NCBI GenBank assembly: GCA_933228895.1
Contig: OW121856.1
Location: forward strand, 19,485,805 to 19,549,804
From: Platycnemis pennipes
Lineage: Eukaryota > Arthropoda > Insecta > Odonata > Platycnemididae
DNA length: 64,000 bases
Reading direction: 5' to 3'
This document shows positions 1 to 10,124 of the stretch, piece after piece. The position numbers and the translations under genes were made by a program. Under the pieces are notes generated by a model. That model searched no databases and was not told the origin of the DNA. It worked only from the letters and a program-made list of their open reading frames with translations. Numbering within the stretch: the first letter of the stretch is position 1; each line of letters starts with the position of its first letter.

Positions 1-52
1 TTCCCGGACGAGAAAATCTCAGTTAAAAACAATAAGTGTATTGAGAAATTAA

Positions 53-338
53 GGGCCATATTCAGAATCTCAGCTAAAGTCTGGCTTCCATTACTTACAT
101 CCTAAAATCTCTACTTTGTATACCCTTTCAAACTCGTAATAGAGATGCTATGACGAATGCAGTAGAAACGATACTGTAGTTGAGATTCTGTACTAAGTTC
201 TCAGCACCACACTGAGGAGTAATACCACCTTAGCAGGTAGTATTTGTACACCCTGTACTTAGTAATTTGACTCTTGGTAGGGATTTTAGGAAGTAAGTAA
301 TAGAAGCCAGACTGTAGTTGAGATTCTGAATATGGCCC
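53..338. mobile_element. Harbinger-like MITE with 62-bp terminal inverted repeats
   Basis: The ends at 53-114 and 277-338 are inverted repeats of each other with about 57 of 62 positions matching; both begin GGGCCATATTCAGAATCTCA. TAA flanks both sides (50-52 and 339-341), which fits a 3-bp target duplication. A GGG start with a TWA target duplication is typical of PIF/Harbinger elements. The 286-bp length and lack of coding capacity make this a non-autonomous copy. An internal 18-bp copy of part of the terminal repeat (ACTGTAGTTGAGATTCTG) lies at 173-190, which may be a remnant of a nested relative. The superfamily assignment is inferred from the ends only. Confidence 0.75.
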
Positions 339-341
339 TAA

Positions 342-405
342 GACACATCGAATTTTTGGACCACTCGTGTTTATACCACGTGACCCCATGGTTACCAATT
401 CGAGA
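342..405 (-). mobile_element. MITE-2 terminal fragment
   Basis: Read on the minus strand from 405, this begins TCTCGAATTGGTAACC and continues with GGTCACGTGGTATAAACACG. It matches the left end of the complete MITE-2 copy at 57836-58061. The homology fades near the edge of the upstream MITE, so only about 64 bp of one end survives. Confidence 0.5.
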
Positions 406-1019
406 TAATCACGGAGGTTTCAAACTTCCACCCCCTGGATGGGAACCTGCTGCATGAAGAGGGGTGGGAGGAGGGGGGAAGGATCGCAAGTGACGAGAGA
501 GGTGGAGTAGAGAAATAGGAATGGCGATAGGGTAGAGGGGGGAGATGGGAGCGGAGGGGAGATTTGGCAACGCTGCCCGCAGACGGCGGCGCTGAGTGGT
601 GACTGGGCTCCGGGAGTTACCGAACGTTCGTGTGAGTAAATGCCATGTGTTTGGCATGTGGTATCGACCAGTGTGTGAGAAGAGGAGGCGGGGGAGGAGG
701 AGAAGGGGGAAGGGGAGGGCGGAAGGGTTTGTCGCGTGCAATGCGGGGGGAGGAGGGTGAACAAGGGGTGGTTGGAGGGTGGCTGGCACCGAAAGGAATG
801 GGGCGGATGGAAAGAATCGATCGATTTAAACATCGACACTCGTTGTTGGTCCAAAAACAACTGAAAACAGGAGATAGTGCACTAAGCACGACAAATCGAG
901 AAATATCGACACCCGCCTAATGAAATCGATGGACTCGTCCATTTCAACGTGAGATTTGCACAGGATAGCTGTGAGATTTGCAGAGAACAGCTGTGGAGTA
1001 GAATATGGTATACAATAGT
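406..1019. other. No gene seen; G-rich purine tract
   Basis: About 430-790 is strongly G-rich on the plus strand, with runs such as GGCGGGGGAGGAGG near 686-700 and several GGGG blocks to 720. The long open frames here arise from this bias (proline/serine- or glycine-rich translations) and match no family I recognise. It could be a CpG-like or G-quadruplex-prone island. I see no transposon motif in it. Confidence 0.4.
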
Positions 1020-1175
1020 AGTACCATTGTAGCACTTAGCGGCATGTAAGTAGTGCATATTTAGCGATCTTCACCCCCTGCCACACACCTTACTATCGTC
1101 GAATTAGTACACGCTCCAGTTCATTATATAATCCTATTTCGTAAGGACCCCAAATACCTACGTCTACGTCTATAT
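1020..1175. mobile_element. Composite of LINE-A tail (+) and LINE-A coding scrap (-)
   Basis: 1020-1092 matches the 3' UTR and tail of LINE-A2 on the plus strand (TAGTGCAT, TTCACCCCCTGCCACACACC). It then switches abruptly to a minus-strand scrap of LINE-A1 coding sequence at about 1104-1157 (complement of the 'NELERV' region), followed by CTACGT repeats. The hairpin of the A2 tail is cut in its loop, so these are remnants of at least two insertions. Confidence 0.55.
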
Positions 1176-1692
1176 CTTACTATCAGAACGCAGAATGAAT
1201 ATTAGGCTAAACTTTTCAAGTAAATTCGAAGCTGATTTGTTTAAAAATGACGTTAGATATATATTAAGACCCCTGCGTTTTATGCTAGGTAGCATCAGAA
1301 AAACAAGACTAGAGAGTTACATTGCCGTGCCGATACATTTAAAACGTAATTTTTCCAGTGTAGCATAAGAGAGCACAAAAAGCTGAAAGGCAAAGAGTTA
1401 GGTTGGTGAAAAACTGCTAGAGTAGCCTGTAATGCATGATGCAGATTTAGGCATTACTAAACTGCATGGTAGGGAAAAACCGATAAATGTATGTAGAAAA
1501 ATGTTTTTTTCCTACCAGTAATTAATTAATTAATGTGTAGTTACTTACCACCTAGTTGCACGTGACCCTTGTATCTAACATGTGTCCATGAAGCAGTAGC
1601 ACTGCATCACATAGTTGCATGTAATTAGAGCATGTTTGGTGATCATCACCCTCTACCACGCACCCTCGCGGTGGCCCGCAGAGTATTACAAA
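1176..1692 (+). mobile_element. LINE-A2 copy, 5'-truncated, decayed
   Basis: The translation reads 'LSERRMNIRLNFSSKFEADL' then 'NDVRYILR', the C-terminal part of the LINE-A reverse-transcriptase polyprotein. A degenerate relative of the 'REIDCRTDRFK' block follows. The 3' UTR runs to a tail at about 1648-1690 whose hairpin is mutated (CCCTCTACC ... GCAGAG). Several stops make it a dead copy. The upstream endonuclease and catalytic RT core are missing, as expected for 5' truncation. Confidence 0.65.
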
Positions 1693-1784
1693 GATTTACA
1701 TGAATATTACACGAAATTCGTGTCCAAGGACACATTCTTTGATCAATTTCCTACTCGCTCTTAGAATCAAAAGCCACAAAAGAG

Positions 1785-2150
1785 GGTACGTCCATGTCTA
1801 TGTAATATCCTGCGAGCCACCACAAGGGTGTGAGAAAGGGGGTGAAGATCACCAAGTATGCACTATTGACATGCAATTAAGATATTTAATGGAGACATGC
1901 TAGATAATAGGGTCACATGCAGCAAGATGGTTAGTATCTACATAATAAGAAAGAGATTATTGGTTGTTATTACATGCATCATGCACTACAGACTATATTT
2001 CACCTAGCTATCCCTTTGCTACGCTGCCTATTGTTCTCTCTTATGGTACGCGGGAAAAAAGACATTTGAAATCTATCAGTACGACAATCCCTCTCTCTAA
2101 TCTTGTTAATCTGATCAAACCTAGCATTATACGCAGGCGTTCTGTTTGTT
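1785..2150 (-). mobile_element. LINE-A2 3' end
   Basis: On the minus strand this carries the end of the polyprotein (the 'NKIREIDCRTDRFK' region, decayed), the 3' UTR and the terminal hairpin (1806-1850), with the hexamer tail partly lost. It abuts a plus-strand A2 copy at 2151, giving a head-to-head pair whose 3' parts are inverted repeats. Confidence 0.7.
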
Positions 2151-2625
2151 AAAAGGTGCTACGATAGGTTGAGTAGCGTTTCAGAATTAATAAAAGAATT
2201 AGGGTGGGAATCATTATCAGAGCGTAGGTTAAAGTACAGAATAAATCTATTAGAGAAATTTCAATCTAATAGCTTTACTGAAGATGTTAGGAACATAGTA
2301 AAAAAAACCAGCGTATTATGCTAGATTCGAACAGATAAATAAGATTAGAGAGATAGATTGTCGTACCGATAGATTCAAAACGGCATTTTTCCCCCGCACT
2401 ATAAGAGAACAGAATAGGCAGCATAGCAAAGGGATAGGTAGGTGAAATATTTTAGAGTATTCTGTAGTGCACGTTGCATGTATTAACCCCTTGAATACTA
2501 TGGGTACTGACAATCTGGTTGCATGGGACACTATAGTTGCATGTTAGTAGTGCATGCTTGGTGATCTTCACCCTCTGCCACACACCCTCGTGGTGGCTTG
2601 CAGGGTATCGTGTAGATGTAGATGT
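2151..2625 (+). mobile_element. LINE-A2 copy, 5'-truncated
   Basis: It starts inside the C-terminal domain ('FVKRCYDR', a stop, then 'SSVSELIKELGWESLSERR'). It continues through 'YRINLLEKFQSNSFTEDVRN', a frameshift near an A-run at about 2301, and the 'IREIDCRTDRFK' block. The 3' UTR, hairpin (2569-2611) and GTATCGTGTAGATGTAGATG tail are well kept. The tail makes this a genuine 3' terminus rather than a fragment end. Confidence 0.75.
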
Positions 2626-2850
2626 TCCTAATATATAGCTGTCAACAAATTGGTTTAGAATTTACTTAAAAGGTTTAACCTAAATTCTAACCTGCGTTCT
2701 GACAGAATCCCCATCCTAGTTCTTCTATTAAACTCGTAACAATTATAAAATTATCATAACGGCCTTTAACGAATCTAGCGGACCTCCTTTGCACACGCTC
2801 TTATTGTTTTATCATACCTTCCTCGTACGGATCCCATATAGAGGATATGT
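2626..2850 (-). mobile_element. LINE-A coding fragment without 3' end
   Basis: The minus strand matches the 'ELERVQRRAA-FV-GRYDN' to 'SERRLR' part of LINE-A and is closest to the copy at 10125-11175. Both ends are internal to the element. It lies directly after the tail of the preceding plus-strand copy. Confidence 0.6.
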
Positions 2851-4088
2851 GGTAGGAAAAGAATAAATATTGTACATTAATAAAAGTTTACGTAATATCA
2901 ACTGAAATTAAGACTGAAATGAAATATCTGTCACAATGTGGATCGGTGAAATGAAATATCACATTAACGGGTGTTTCGCCTCTCCGGCAGTGATTACGCT
3001 ATTCCAGCGACAATCGTCCTTGTTTCTCACAAATGCTACAGAATATTGCGGCAAAGAGCCTCTTGGGATGATGGGACGGATAAACATTTGTGAAGATGCT
3101 AAAAATGTATTAGAAAACCATCTGCTGTAGTTTGGATCAAGGAGATAAAAATTGTGAAACAAACAGAAAGACCAAGAGGAATCAAATATCATTTTGGTAC
3201 AAGATTGGTTAGCAATGCATGTGATTGGCATGTTTCTTTTGGATGGAAAATGTTATTTTTGTGGCATTAGGAAAGTACACTTTCAGCATAGACATAAATG
3301 TTTTTGCTATTTACTGCCATCTTTGGCATAGATCCACGGAAAATTGCATTACAATTTTGCAGAGCCCATCTTGCATGATTACAGTTGGAAATAAAATCCC
3401 GCAATGGAATTTAACACTGCTTTGCCTGCTATGGGATTGAAGTTTCTTTGCGGTAAAGAAATAATTTATCCTTTAAAAATAGGATAATATGCCTAAACGT
3501 AGTTAACATAAATGATGAAATGCGAGCATTATGAAATGTGAATTTTCAATTGCTTGACAAAATTCACTTCGCGAGGGTTAACCTTACCTGACGGTTAGAA
3601 TGAGAGACATTGGCTGAAAGAGGAGGGTCTTCTTTACAAACAAGTGAGAAACACTTCCGCGCTAATTGAACGTGTATCCCGTTGAGCATGGCCGTAGTAG
3701 CACTTAGGTGTTACGGCTACGACGGCTGCGTGCCCAATTACCTTTGGGAAGCACTACTGCTCGGTACGTAAGCAGAGAGCACACCTCAATATGATTTGGG
3801 ATAAATTGGCTCTCCGACACAATTTCCATGTTTGGAAATTCATTTTTTGTAAATCTTACTTTTCAAACCGTTCAGGCTTCTGAAAATCTATTCAAACTTT
3901 GTTGCCTTGATGATAGCTCCAATTTCAGCTCTTCGTATCTCACGCCTCCAGCATAAATGCTAATTTTCTCTCCATAATCCTTTGTAGCTCTAACTTCCTC
4001 TCCAAATCATTCATAACAGGTCTCACGCCCCAAATCTCTGCATTCCCCTCGTTCCGTGCTCGATTCATGCTCATCATCCTCTAAGTGC
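2851..4088. other. No gene seen; AT-rich spacer
   Basis: Short open frames on both strands look random: no motif, no codon pattern and no splice-supported exon. About 3640-3790 has loosely complementary segments around TAGTAGCACTT and GAAGCACTACTG that could be an old inverted-repeat element, but I cannot define its ends. Confidence 0.3.
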
Positions 4089-4386
4089 AACGGATGTGTA
4101 ACCAAGTTGCCCGTGAGACCACAACATACACATCCAGGAGGGACGGGTCTCAATCCGTCGAGATTAGCTAGAATAGGCAACCAAGGAGTCACATGGTAGA
4201 AGCACGAATGTTTTGAAAATTTAGTTTGTCCGAAAAGCTTGTTGCCTCATATCATTAACTATTTTTACTTGAGCTTTTCTCATCTGTCTCGACTATAGAG
4301 CCCCCAGATGAGTCAGAACACAAGTGTAAACAATGAATGAGGTTGTAATCAGCGGTTTTAATGCACCAAATTTGCGAACCATTTGT
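4089..4386 (+). mobile_element. MITE-2 remnants (two partial left ends)
   Basis: CGGATGTGTAACCAAG at 4091-4106 is identical to the terminal inverted repeat of the complete MITE-2 copy at 57836-58061. A second left end begins near 4177 (AACCAAGGAGTCACATGGTA) and runs through the family interior to CACCAAATTTGCGAACCATT at about 4361-4381, where the right terminal repeat is lost. Two copies, one broken by the other, is the simplest reading. Confidence 0.55.
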
Positions 4387-5404
4387 GTCTAAACCATTTC
4401 CATTGGAGAGCTTTTTCCATTGGAGAGAGATTGGAGAGCTGGGTCAAACCGATCTTTGGAATTGGTTTGACAGCAAGGTACTAAGTGAGAATTTTACTGA
4501 TACTAATGACATTTTTTATTCAGCTATCATATTTGGATACGAAAATTCCTGCATAAAGCAGCTTACCTATTGCATCCAATCGCCACCAGTGTAAGGAGAA
4601 TCACGTGCAATGCTGGGAGACCCCTGATCGCAGAGGCGATAATGCTCGACGGTAATAAAAGACACGCGTCAGCGAATATGCCTTTTCTTTCATTTACCTC
4701 CGGTGCGAGATAAAAAGCGCGGATACCCCTTCTCCACATTCGCCGTGAAATTTATCCCTAGAGGCATCCCCGCCGCAGAAATTCACCCCTTCCCACGCAA
4801 GATTTAAAAATTTTCCCCGCGTTCCCTCGGGTCCGTCAATCGCTCAACGGTCTGCGGAAACCATCTGGGGCCTATATTCTACGTGTTCCGAGGACGAAGG
4901 CGCTTAATGGGGTTTGACTGCGCCATCGAGTGCTAGGCGGCGCCCCGTAGCGCCACCCGCGAGGCCGGGGCGCCGATGGGAGGAGCCGATGACAAATTAT
5001 GGCCTCTTAGAGCCACCCGGGTGATTTGCACGCTGGACCAACAACGCGCCCTCCCCCCTTTTTGACTCATTTAGAGAGGGGTGTGCATGAGCGGTGCTTC
5101 TCGGTCATTCACACTCAACACCGCACGTAATCGCGATGGCATTTTTCTCTCGAGTGGAAACTATTACAATGATACGACTACACTCTTCCCTTAAGCAAGG
5201 AGTGACAAAGAGATGAGGATATCCGATAAATATTTCTATGCAAAAAAATGTACTTGAAGAACAGTTACTCCAAAGTATTATAACCAAAAAGGGTAACTGA
5301 GGAAGGTAATATCTTTTTAAGTGCCTAGTAATTCTCAATGGCTTGCAGCATAAAAGACATCTTTTCATAAAAGACATTTTATACCAACTCAATCGAAACA
5401 CGAA
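4387..5404. other. No gene seen; includes a GC-rich island
   Basis: About 4640-5060 is distinctly GC-rich and CpG-containing against AT-rich surroundings (for example GGCGGCGCCCCGTAGCGCCA near 4936). No long conserved frame is present. It could be an unannotated regulatory island or a piece of an unrecognised repeat. 5105-5400 has only chance frames. Confidence 0.3.
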
Positions 5405-6040
5405 AGAGTACAGGGGTATATCAAATGAAAAAGATAGAGAATCACTTAGCAAGGCTAAGCCATTCAGCCCTTTACAAACGGCTCAAGAGTATTGCGACAA
5501 ATAGCAGTTAGAACTTAACCGTATAAGTGTGAAGATATTAATTTATCGAAGAGAAATAATTCTTTGGAGCAATCCTATCTTGTTAGTAACATGACAATTG
5601 AAAGCGAGGAATCCATGCGGGGCTTAGGCGCAACAATTACTAAATATTTATCGTGGGAAAGAAACATCCACTAAATATGCGGTCAAGCCAAGAGAAAGCT
5701 AGGCTTTATCAAAAGGGTACAAGGAAAATGTGCCGAAAAGGCAAATAAGTGATGTAACTTTTAATTCCCTCCTTGGATATGCAGCCAGTGAATGATGTCC
5801 GAATTAATTAGGTTTGAACAGAGAACTAAACAGTGAGCAGCTTAGAGCAGCTAGGTTTGTTAAAAGGTGTTACGATACGTATAGTAGTATATCAAAAATA
5901 ATAGAAAAGGCTGGAATATAATAGAATTAGGCTGGGAATCATCATGAGATCGCAGGTTAAAGTGCAGATTGAATCTCCTGCAGAAAATTAAAACAAATGA
6001 TTTTACTGAAGATGCAACATATACGTATATTAAAAGTCCC
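5405..6040 (+). mobile_element. LINE-A2 copy lacking its 3' UTR
   Basis: The start aligns with the region just after the RT catalytic motif ('VYRGISNEKDRESLSKA', comparable to 'VYTEIRSENDSQSLAKY' in the copy at 10125-11175). It continues through 'QLELN' with the preceding Trp changed to a stop, the 'FVKRCYDTYSS' block and a short internal duplication around 5890-5945, then stops in 'FTEDAT'. There is no tail, so this copy was cut at the 3' side after insertion or recombined. Many stops show it is dead. Confidence 0.6.
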
Positions 6041-6884
6041 ATCCCAGCTCTCGCTCTGTAACAATGATGATGATGACAAACTCTTAAATCTCCTACACCG
6101 GTACCAATCACTGTTTTATGAATATTGTAGGTAAATATAGGTAGGCATCGGTACGTTGGTATGCTCTTCCCATCTAGAGATAATACAGTATGGTGGAATA
6201 TCGTCTCACTCTCCACAAGATGCAATCGATCTCCGAAAGACACGCAGATCGCGAGCCTTCGCATGCCATCACTCTAGAAACTTCCCGACGTGGAAGGGAC
6301 AGTCTAGGGCCCCCACCGGCCGCTTTCAGGGGTGGGTCCGAAGACGGTTGAGCGGCAGCTGAACCGAACAAAGGTCCCTGGCAGTCATTCTTTTTTTTCG
6401 GAACTCGAAAGAAGGATCATCACCAAAACAGGGTCCCCTTCCCTTTCTCTCCTGCTCCACTGTCTCCGAGTGTGTCACAGCGCAACTCTGAAATTTAAGT
6501 TTAACCTTGAGAATGTAATGCACGCGTGCTTTGCAGGCCGACCATATTTAATCCGGAAATCACTTTCACTTCCATCAGTATCGAGTTGAAAAATAAAGAA
6601 GAAGGAGGTGCTGAATTAAATAGGTCCATCTCCATGCGATTGGTATTCGGATGTTAATGATGCAATTATGAACTCGTCTCACGTTCTCAGCTAACCCGAG
6701 AAGTAAGAACTGGACCCTCACCAAGTGTTTCCAATCTCACCATAGTTGGTTAATACCAGGGGTCCTTCCTTCTAATCGACCTATACTTGAATGGAACGAG
6801 CAGGTTTTTAACTTCATGCTGTCATAAAAAAAAATCTTTGAACATATGACCAGTCCATTAAATAATGAAGTAACTACTATAGAC
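6041..6884. other. No gene seen; short GC-rich patch
   Basis: 6230-6370 is GC-rich (AGGGCCCCCACCGGCCGC near 6307). The rest is AT-rich. The open frames over 6156-6589 on both strands show no recognisable domain and are probably compositional. Confidence 0.3.
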
Positions 6885-7490
6885 TGCGGCTGAAGATAAA
6901 AGTAGATATTTCATAGATGATTTTAGATATTTTTTTCACTGATGACGCTAAAAATATTTTGCAAACTCCTGCTTACAATGGTAGACTGGACCATGAACAT
7001 AGAATTAGAGATATTTATTGCCCAAATAACACATTCAAAATTTCATTCTCTCTTCGTACAATCAGGGATATGAATAGCTGTAAATATATCCAATAGTACA
7101 AATACAAGTGTATAAATAGATATTAATGGTTGGCATAAGGACTTCAAATTAACCCAACTAACAGCATGTTTTTCCATGTTTGCTTTTCTGTTTTAATATC
7201 TTTTTACTGTGAAGTTTAGACTAAAGGAGTTGAAAAGGCAGGTCTCGTATGAGATATATGGTACAAGTAGTTAAGGGTGTAAAAGAGAGGAGCTACGTCA
7301 ATATGAAGAGGTTGGCCGATAGAAGAATCGAGACAAGGTCTGAGTGAAACCAATCCTAGGATTGTTGACCCATGATTATGATGAGCAAGAATTAGTTACT
7401 AATTTGTTTTTAAGCATGATATGTAACTAATACATATTTGGAGTGGATTCACCCCCTAAATGGTGGTTTTTGGGGTGTGTGTAGGTTTAG
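6885..7490 (+). mobile_element. LINE-A1 copy, interrupted by LINE-B
   Basis: It begins in the C-terminal domain ('FFTDDAKNILQTPAYNGRLDHEHRIRDI') and continues into the A1 3' UTR, whose typical words (AACCCAACTAACAGCATG at about 7158) are intact. At 7228 it is interrupted by LINE-B sequence. The UTR resumes at about 7386 (TTACTAATTTG, GCATGATATG) and ends in a degenerate hairpin near 7449-7486. The tail is eroded. Confidence 0.65.
7228..7385 (+). mobile_element. LINE-B (RTE-like) 3' fragment nested in LINE-A1
   Basis: The sequence matches the last approximately 50 codons of family B ('EKAGLVRDI' region, then 'VKERSYVNMKRLADRRIE') plus its short 3' end with GATTGTTGACCCATGATTATG. A1 3' UTR lies on both sides, so B went into an already present A1 copy. 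I could not define a target duplication. Confidence 0.65.
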
Positions 7491-7783
7491 ATGAAAGTGT
7501 AATACCTTTCAATTGCCAAACTTTAGGGACACTAGAGAAATTCTGTAACCATTGCAATGAAATATTTCTCTGCATTCAGGAATTTATGGCGTATGAAACT
7601 CAGTGGCTCCCAAACATAGAGAAGTCATTAATTCATTACTCCTATGCATGGCATTATCATTGAATTGATTCTGTTCTTTGTCTTCTTACCCCTTATCATA
7701 CTATGTATCAAGCTATATTTTCTTTCATTACATCTTTCTTTTAATAGGGTAATTTCCTTCATAAAAGAAAACAGTATTCATCC

Positions 7784-7879
7784 ACATCTACATCTACACG
7801 ATACCCTAAAGCCACCGTGAGGGTGTGTGGCAGGGGGTGAAGATCGCCAAGCATGCACAATTGACATGCAGAGACATGC
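7784..7879 (-). mobile_element. LINE-A2 tail-only insertion
   Basis: Only the last approximately 90 bp of A2 are present in minus orientation: CACATCTACATCTACACG tail, hairpin, and the start of the 3' UTR (GCATGCACAATTGACATG). ATTCAT occurs at 7778-7783 and 7880-7885, a possible 6-bp target duplication, though short enough to be chance. Confidence 0.6.
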
Positions 7880-8175
7880 ATTCATTCAATGCGAGTCAAT
7901 ACCACCATAAATGTATTCATTAAGCGCGAATAATTTGTAATGAGATATCCCTGTTTACGAGAAAATTTAATGCTGATTTTCAGCTCATTTAAAAAAACTC
8001 AGAAATGGCGAGATTGAGACAGTATTGATGCTGGCGTAACAGGTAGTACGTATTTTACGCTGCGAGGCACAGGAGATATCCATCACTTGAACGTAAAGTT
8101 GTATTTCAGATCCCCTCAGCTCTGGAAAATGTGTGTTAATAATCGCCTTAAATCTAGTGAGGAGACATGCATCGC

Positions 8176-8907
8176 AAACTGTGATTAAGTCACAGATATA
8201 TAAAAGTAACAGTCACAACCTGTGACTCCGTTCCGGCGAACCTGTGAATTGCGATTGGGAGTGATCTGTGATCTATGGCGTTGCTGCTGACAACTGCCTC
8301 ACGTTCTGCAATTCGATTGCGATAGAGCACACTGGGGTTACTGCATATTCATGGATCACTGATTAGCCTGTGATTATATTGTGACTATTTCAACTATGAC
8401 AAAATCACAATGGACAAAAGGAGGACAACCTGTTATTATTTGCTATTATTTTATTTCCACTTACCGTTCAAGGAGATGAATTGTCACTTTTCTCAGCCAT
8501 ATACTTATTTTTTGCATAAAAATCATCAAAAGTTTATGATAAAAATTGTTTAAATTAACTGATTTTATTACCTGACCGAAGAGTCTTCACAAACATGTGA
8601 AATGTCAATTAAAAATAAATATTTATGACTGAGAAATAACAAAATTCTTATCTTCAAATGGTAAATTGTAATAGAATAATTTAAGCACATTCTCTGGTTT
8701 TCCTTCATTTTTTTCCATCGTGAGCGTTGGTAGTTGAAGCAATCACAATATAATAACAGACTAATCGATGCTCACTGAAATGTGCTGTGGAACGTTGACG
8801 TAACGACGCATGACCAGTCCCCTAAAATTCAATCGCAATCACATTTTATAACCAGTTATTTTAACGGAACAGTCACATTTATGAAGGTGACAAGGAAGTC
8901 ACAGTTT
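8176..8907. mobile_element. 732-bp imperfect foldback element
   Basis: The ends match in inverted orientation: AAACTGTGATT at 8176-8186 against AGTCACAGTTT at 8897-8907. Inverted similarity recurs inward: AATCGCAAT blocks, then CTGTGATTATATTGTGA at 8368-8384 against TCACAATATAATAACAG at 8743-8759. Small palindromes such as AGTCACA-ACC-TGTGACT (8211-8227) sit near the left end. The interior shows no coding capacity. It looks like a non-autonomous foldback or TIR element. I found no convincing target duplication, so the exact ends and class are uncertain. Confidence 0.5.
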
Positions 8908-8997
8908 ATACCATTACAATAAAAACATTACAGCCCCGAAAGCCCCGCTTAATATGGTATTAGAAATCGTTTTCCTAAGCTCCTACGCTTCTTGCTC

Positions 8998-9105
8998 GTG
9001 GAATCATGGGTGCTTTCAAGTCTGTTCCCGCACTAATAGGCGCTTCAGACTGGGAGGAAAGATATAAGGATAGGAATGGAAGGGATGGGGGACCTCTATT
9101 CTCTC
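8998..9105 (+). repeat. Unclassified dispersed repeat, copy 1
   Basis: About 100 bp here match the minus strand of 52905-53010. Shared words include TTTCAAGTCTGTT, AATAGGCGCTTCAGAC, GGGAGGAAAG and AAGGGATGGGGGA. Similarity stops abruptly on both sides. No inverted ends, poly-A or RT-derived tail are visible, so I cannot assign a class. Confidence 0.6.
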
Positions 9106-10124
9106 TAACCTAGCTCCAAGGAGTCTTCTGCTGCCGCGAAGTTTGGTGTGAATTTAATCCACGGTTGTGGGCAGAGTTAGCATCATGTGTAGTAAAATAC
9201 ATGGCTGTTTTGAAGAAAATAAACTAAATAAATTAATTAAAATTAAATAAATTAAATTAAATCATAATAAGTTAACTGAATAAATATTCTTCAGGTACTC
9301 GTTCATAAGCTTTCATAAACTGTATCGTCCATTTTAATCAGCGTCCGCAGCTCTTCCTAGTGGTAGAGAGAGGAATATCTTTCATATTACTCGTAGAATT
9401 GATGGACATGCAATATTTTGACTTTTCGTTTTTGCGTCGTTGAATTTTTTTACTTTTTAATAAATGAGGAAAAAGTACTGAACATCAGATTTCATGATGA
9501 AACAGCTTCAAGCACGTACACTAGAGACTATAAATTTTGATCAAAATACAAATGTAGAAAAAGAAATAGGAAAGTACACTATTTCAGTTCATTCAACTAC
9601 ATTCTCCACTCATCCATTCCTTTTAATTTCCCATCCACCATGGGAATTCCATTCGTCCTCGTAATTTCCTTTCCTCCCCCATCGCTCCAAAACACTCTTG
9701 TTTGTCCTCAACTCTTTCAATCACATTCCCTGCGTCCGCAACGTCCACACCTCCAGCCACCCGCATCTATTCTCTCTACCCCTCGTGCACACCGTCTAAC
9801 TCCCTGCTTAATTAATCCGGGAGAACAGACCACGGCAACGAGAGTGAGGCAGCCAAAAGAAGACTCCACGGGACGAATTATTTTCTGCATACAAAGAGGT
9901 AGCAGAAGAAGAGGTACCACACTTCGGCAGCTCCCGCTCATTTCCCGACGATTCCGTCAATTGAAAGGAGACTTCGAGTGGGATACGGATCGTCACGTCG
10001 ACTCAATGCCCCGGGAGGCGTTGAGGGATGCGATGCTGCGAAATGAAGGCGCGGCCCTCGTAAAACCGCTTCTGCTCCTCACTGAGATTCACACGGCTAG
10101 CGCGGGACATTCATCTATATTTAC
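9106..10124. other. No gene seen; AT-rich then pyrimidine-rich spacer
   Basis: About 9215-9290 is a low-complexity run of AAATAAATTA-like words. 9600-9800 is pyrimidine-rich. The open frame spanning 9640-10212 is compositional and ends inside a LINE-A tail, so it is not a gene. Confidence 0.35.

Noticed and set aside
8176..8907. Clear hAT-type transposon
   Set aside because: No 8-bp target duplication found next to the ends and no transposase; the ends are too imperfect to assign a superfamily.
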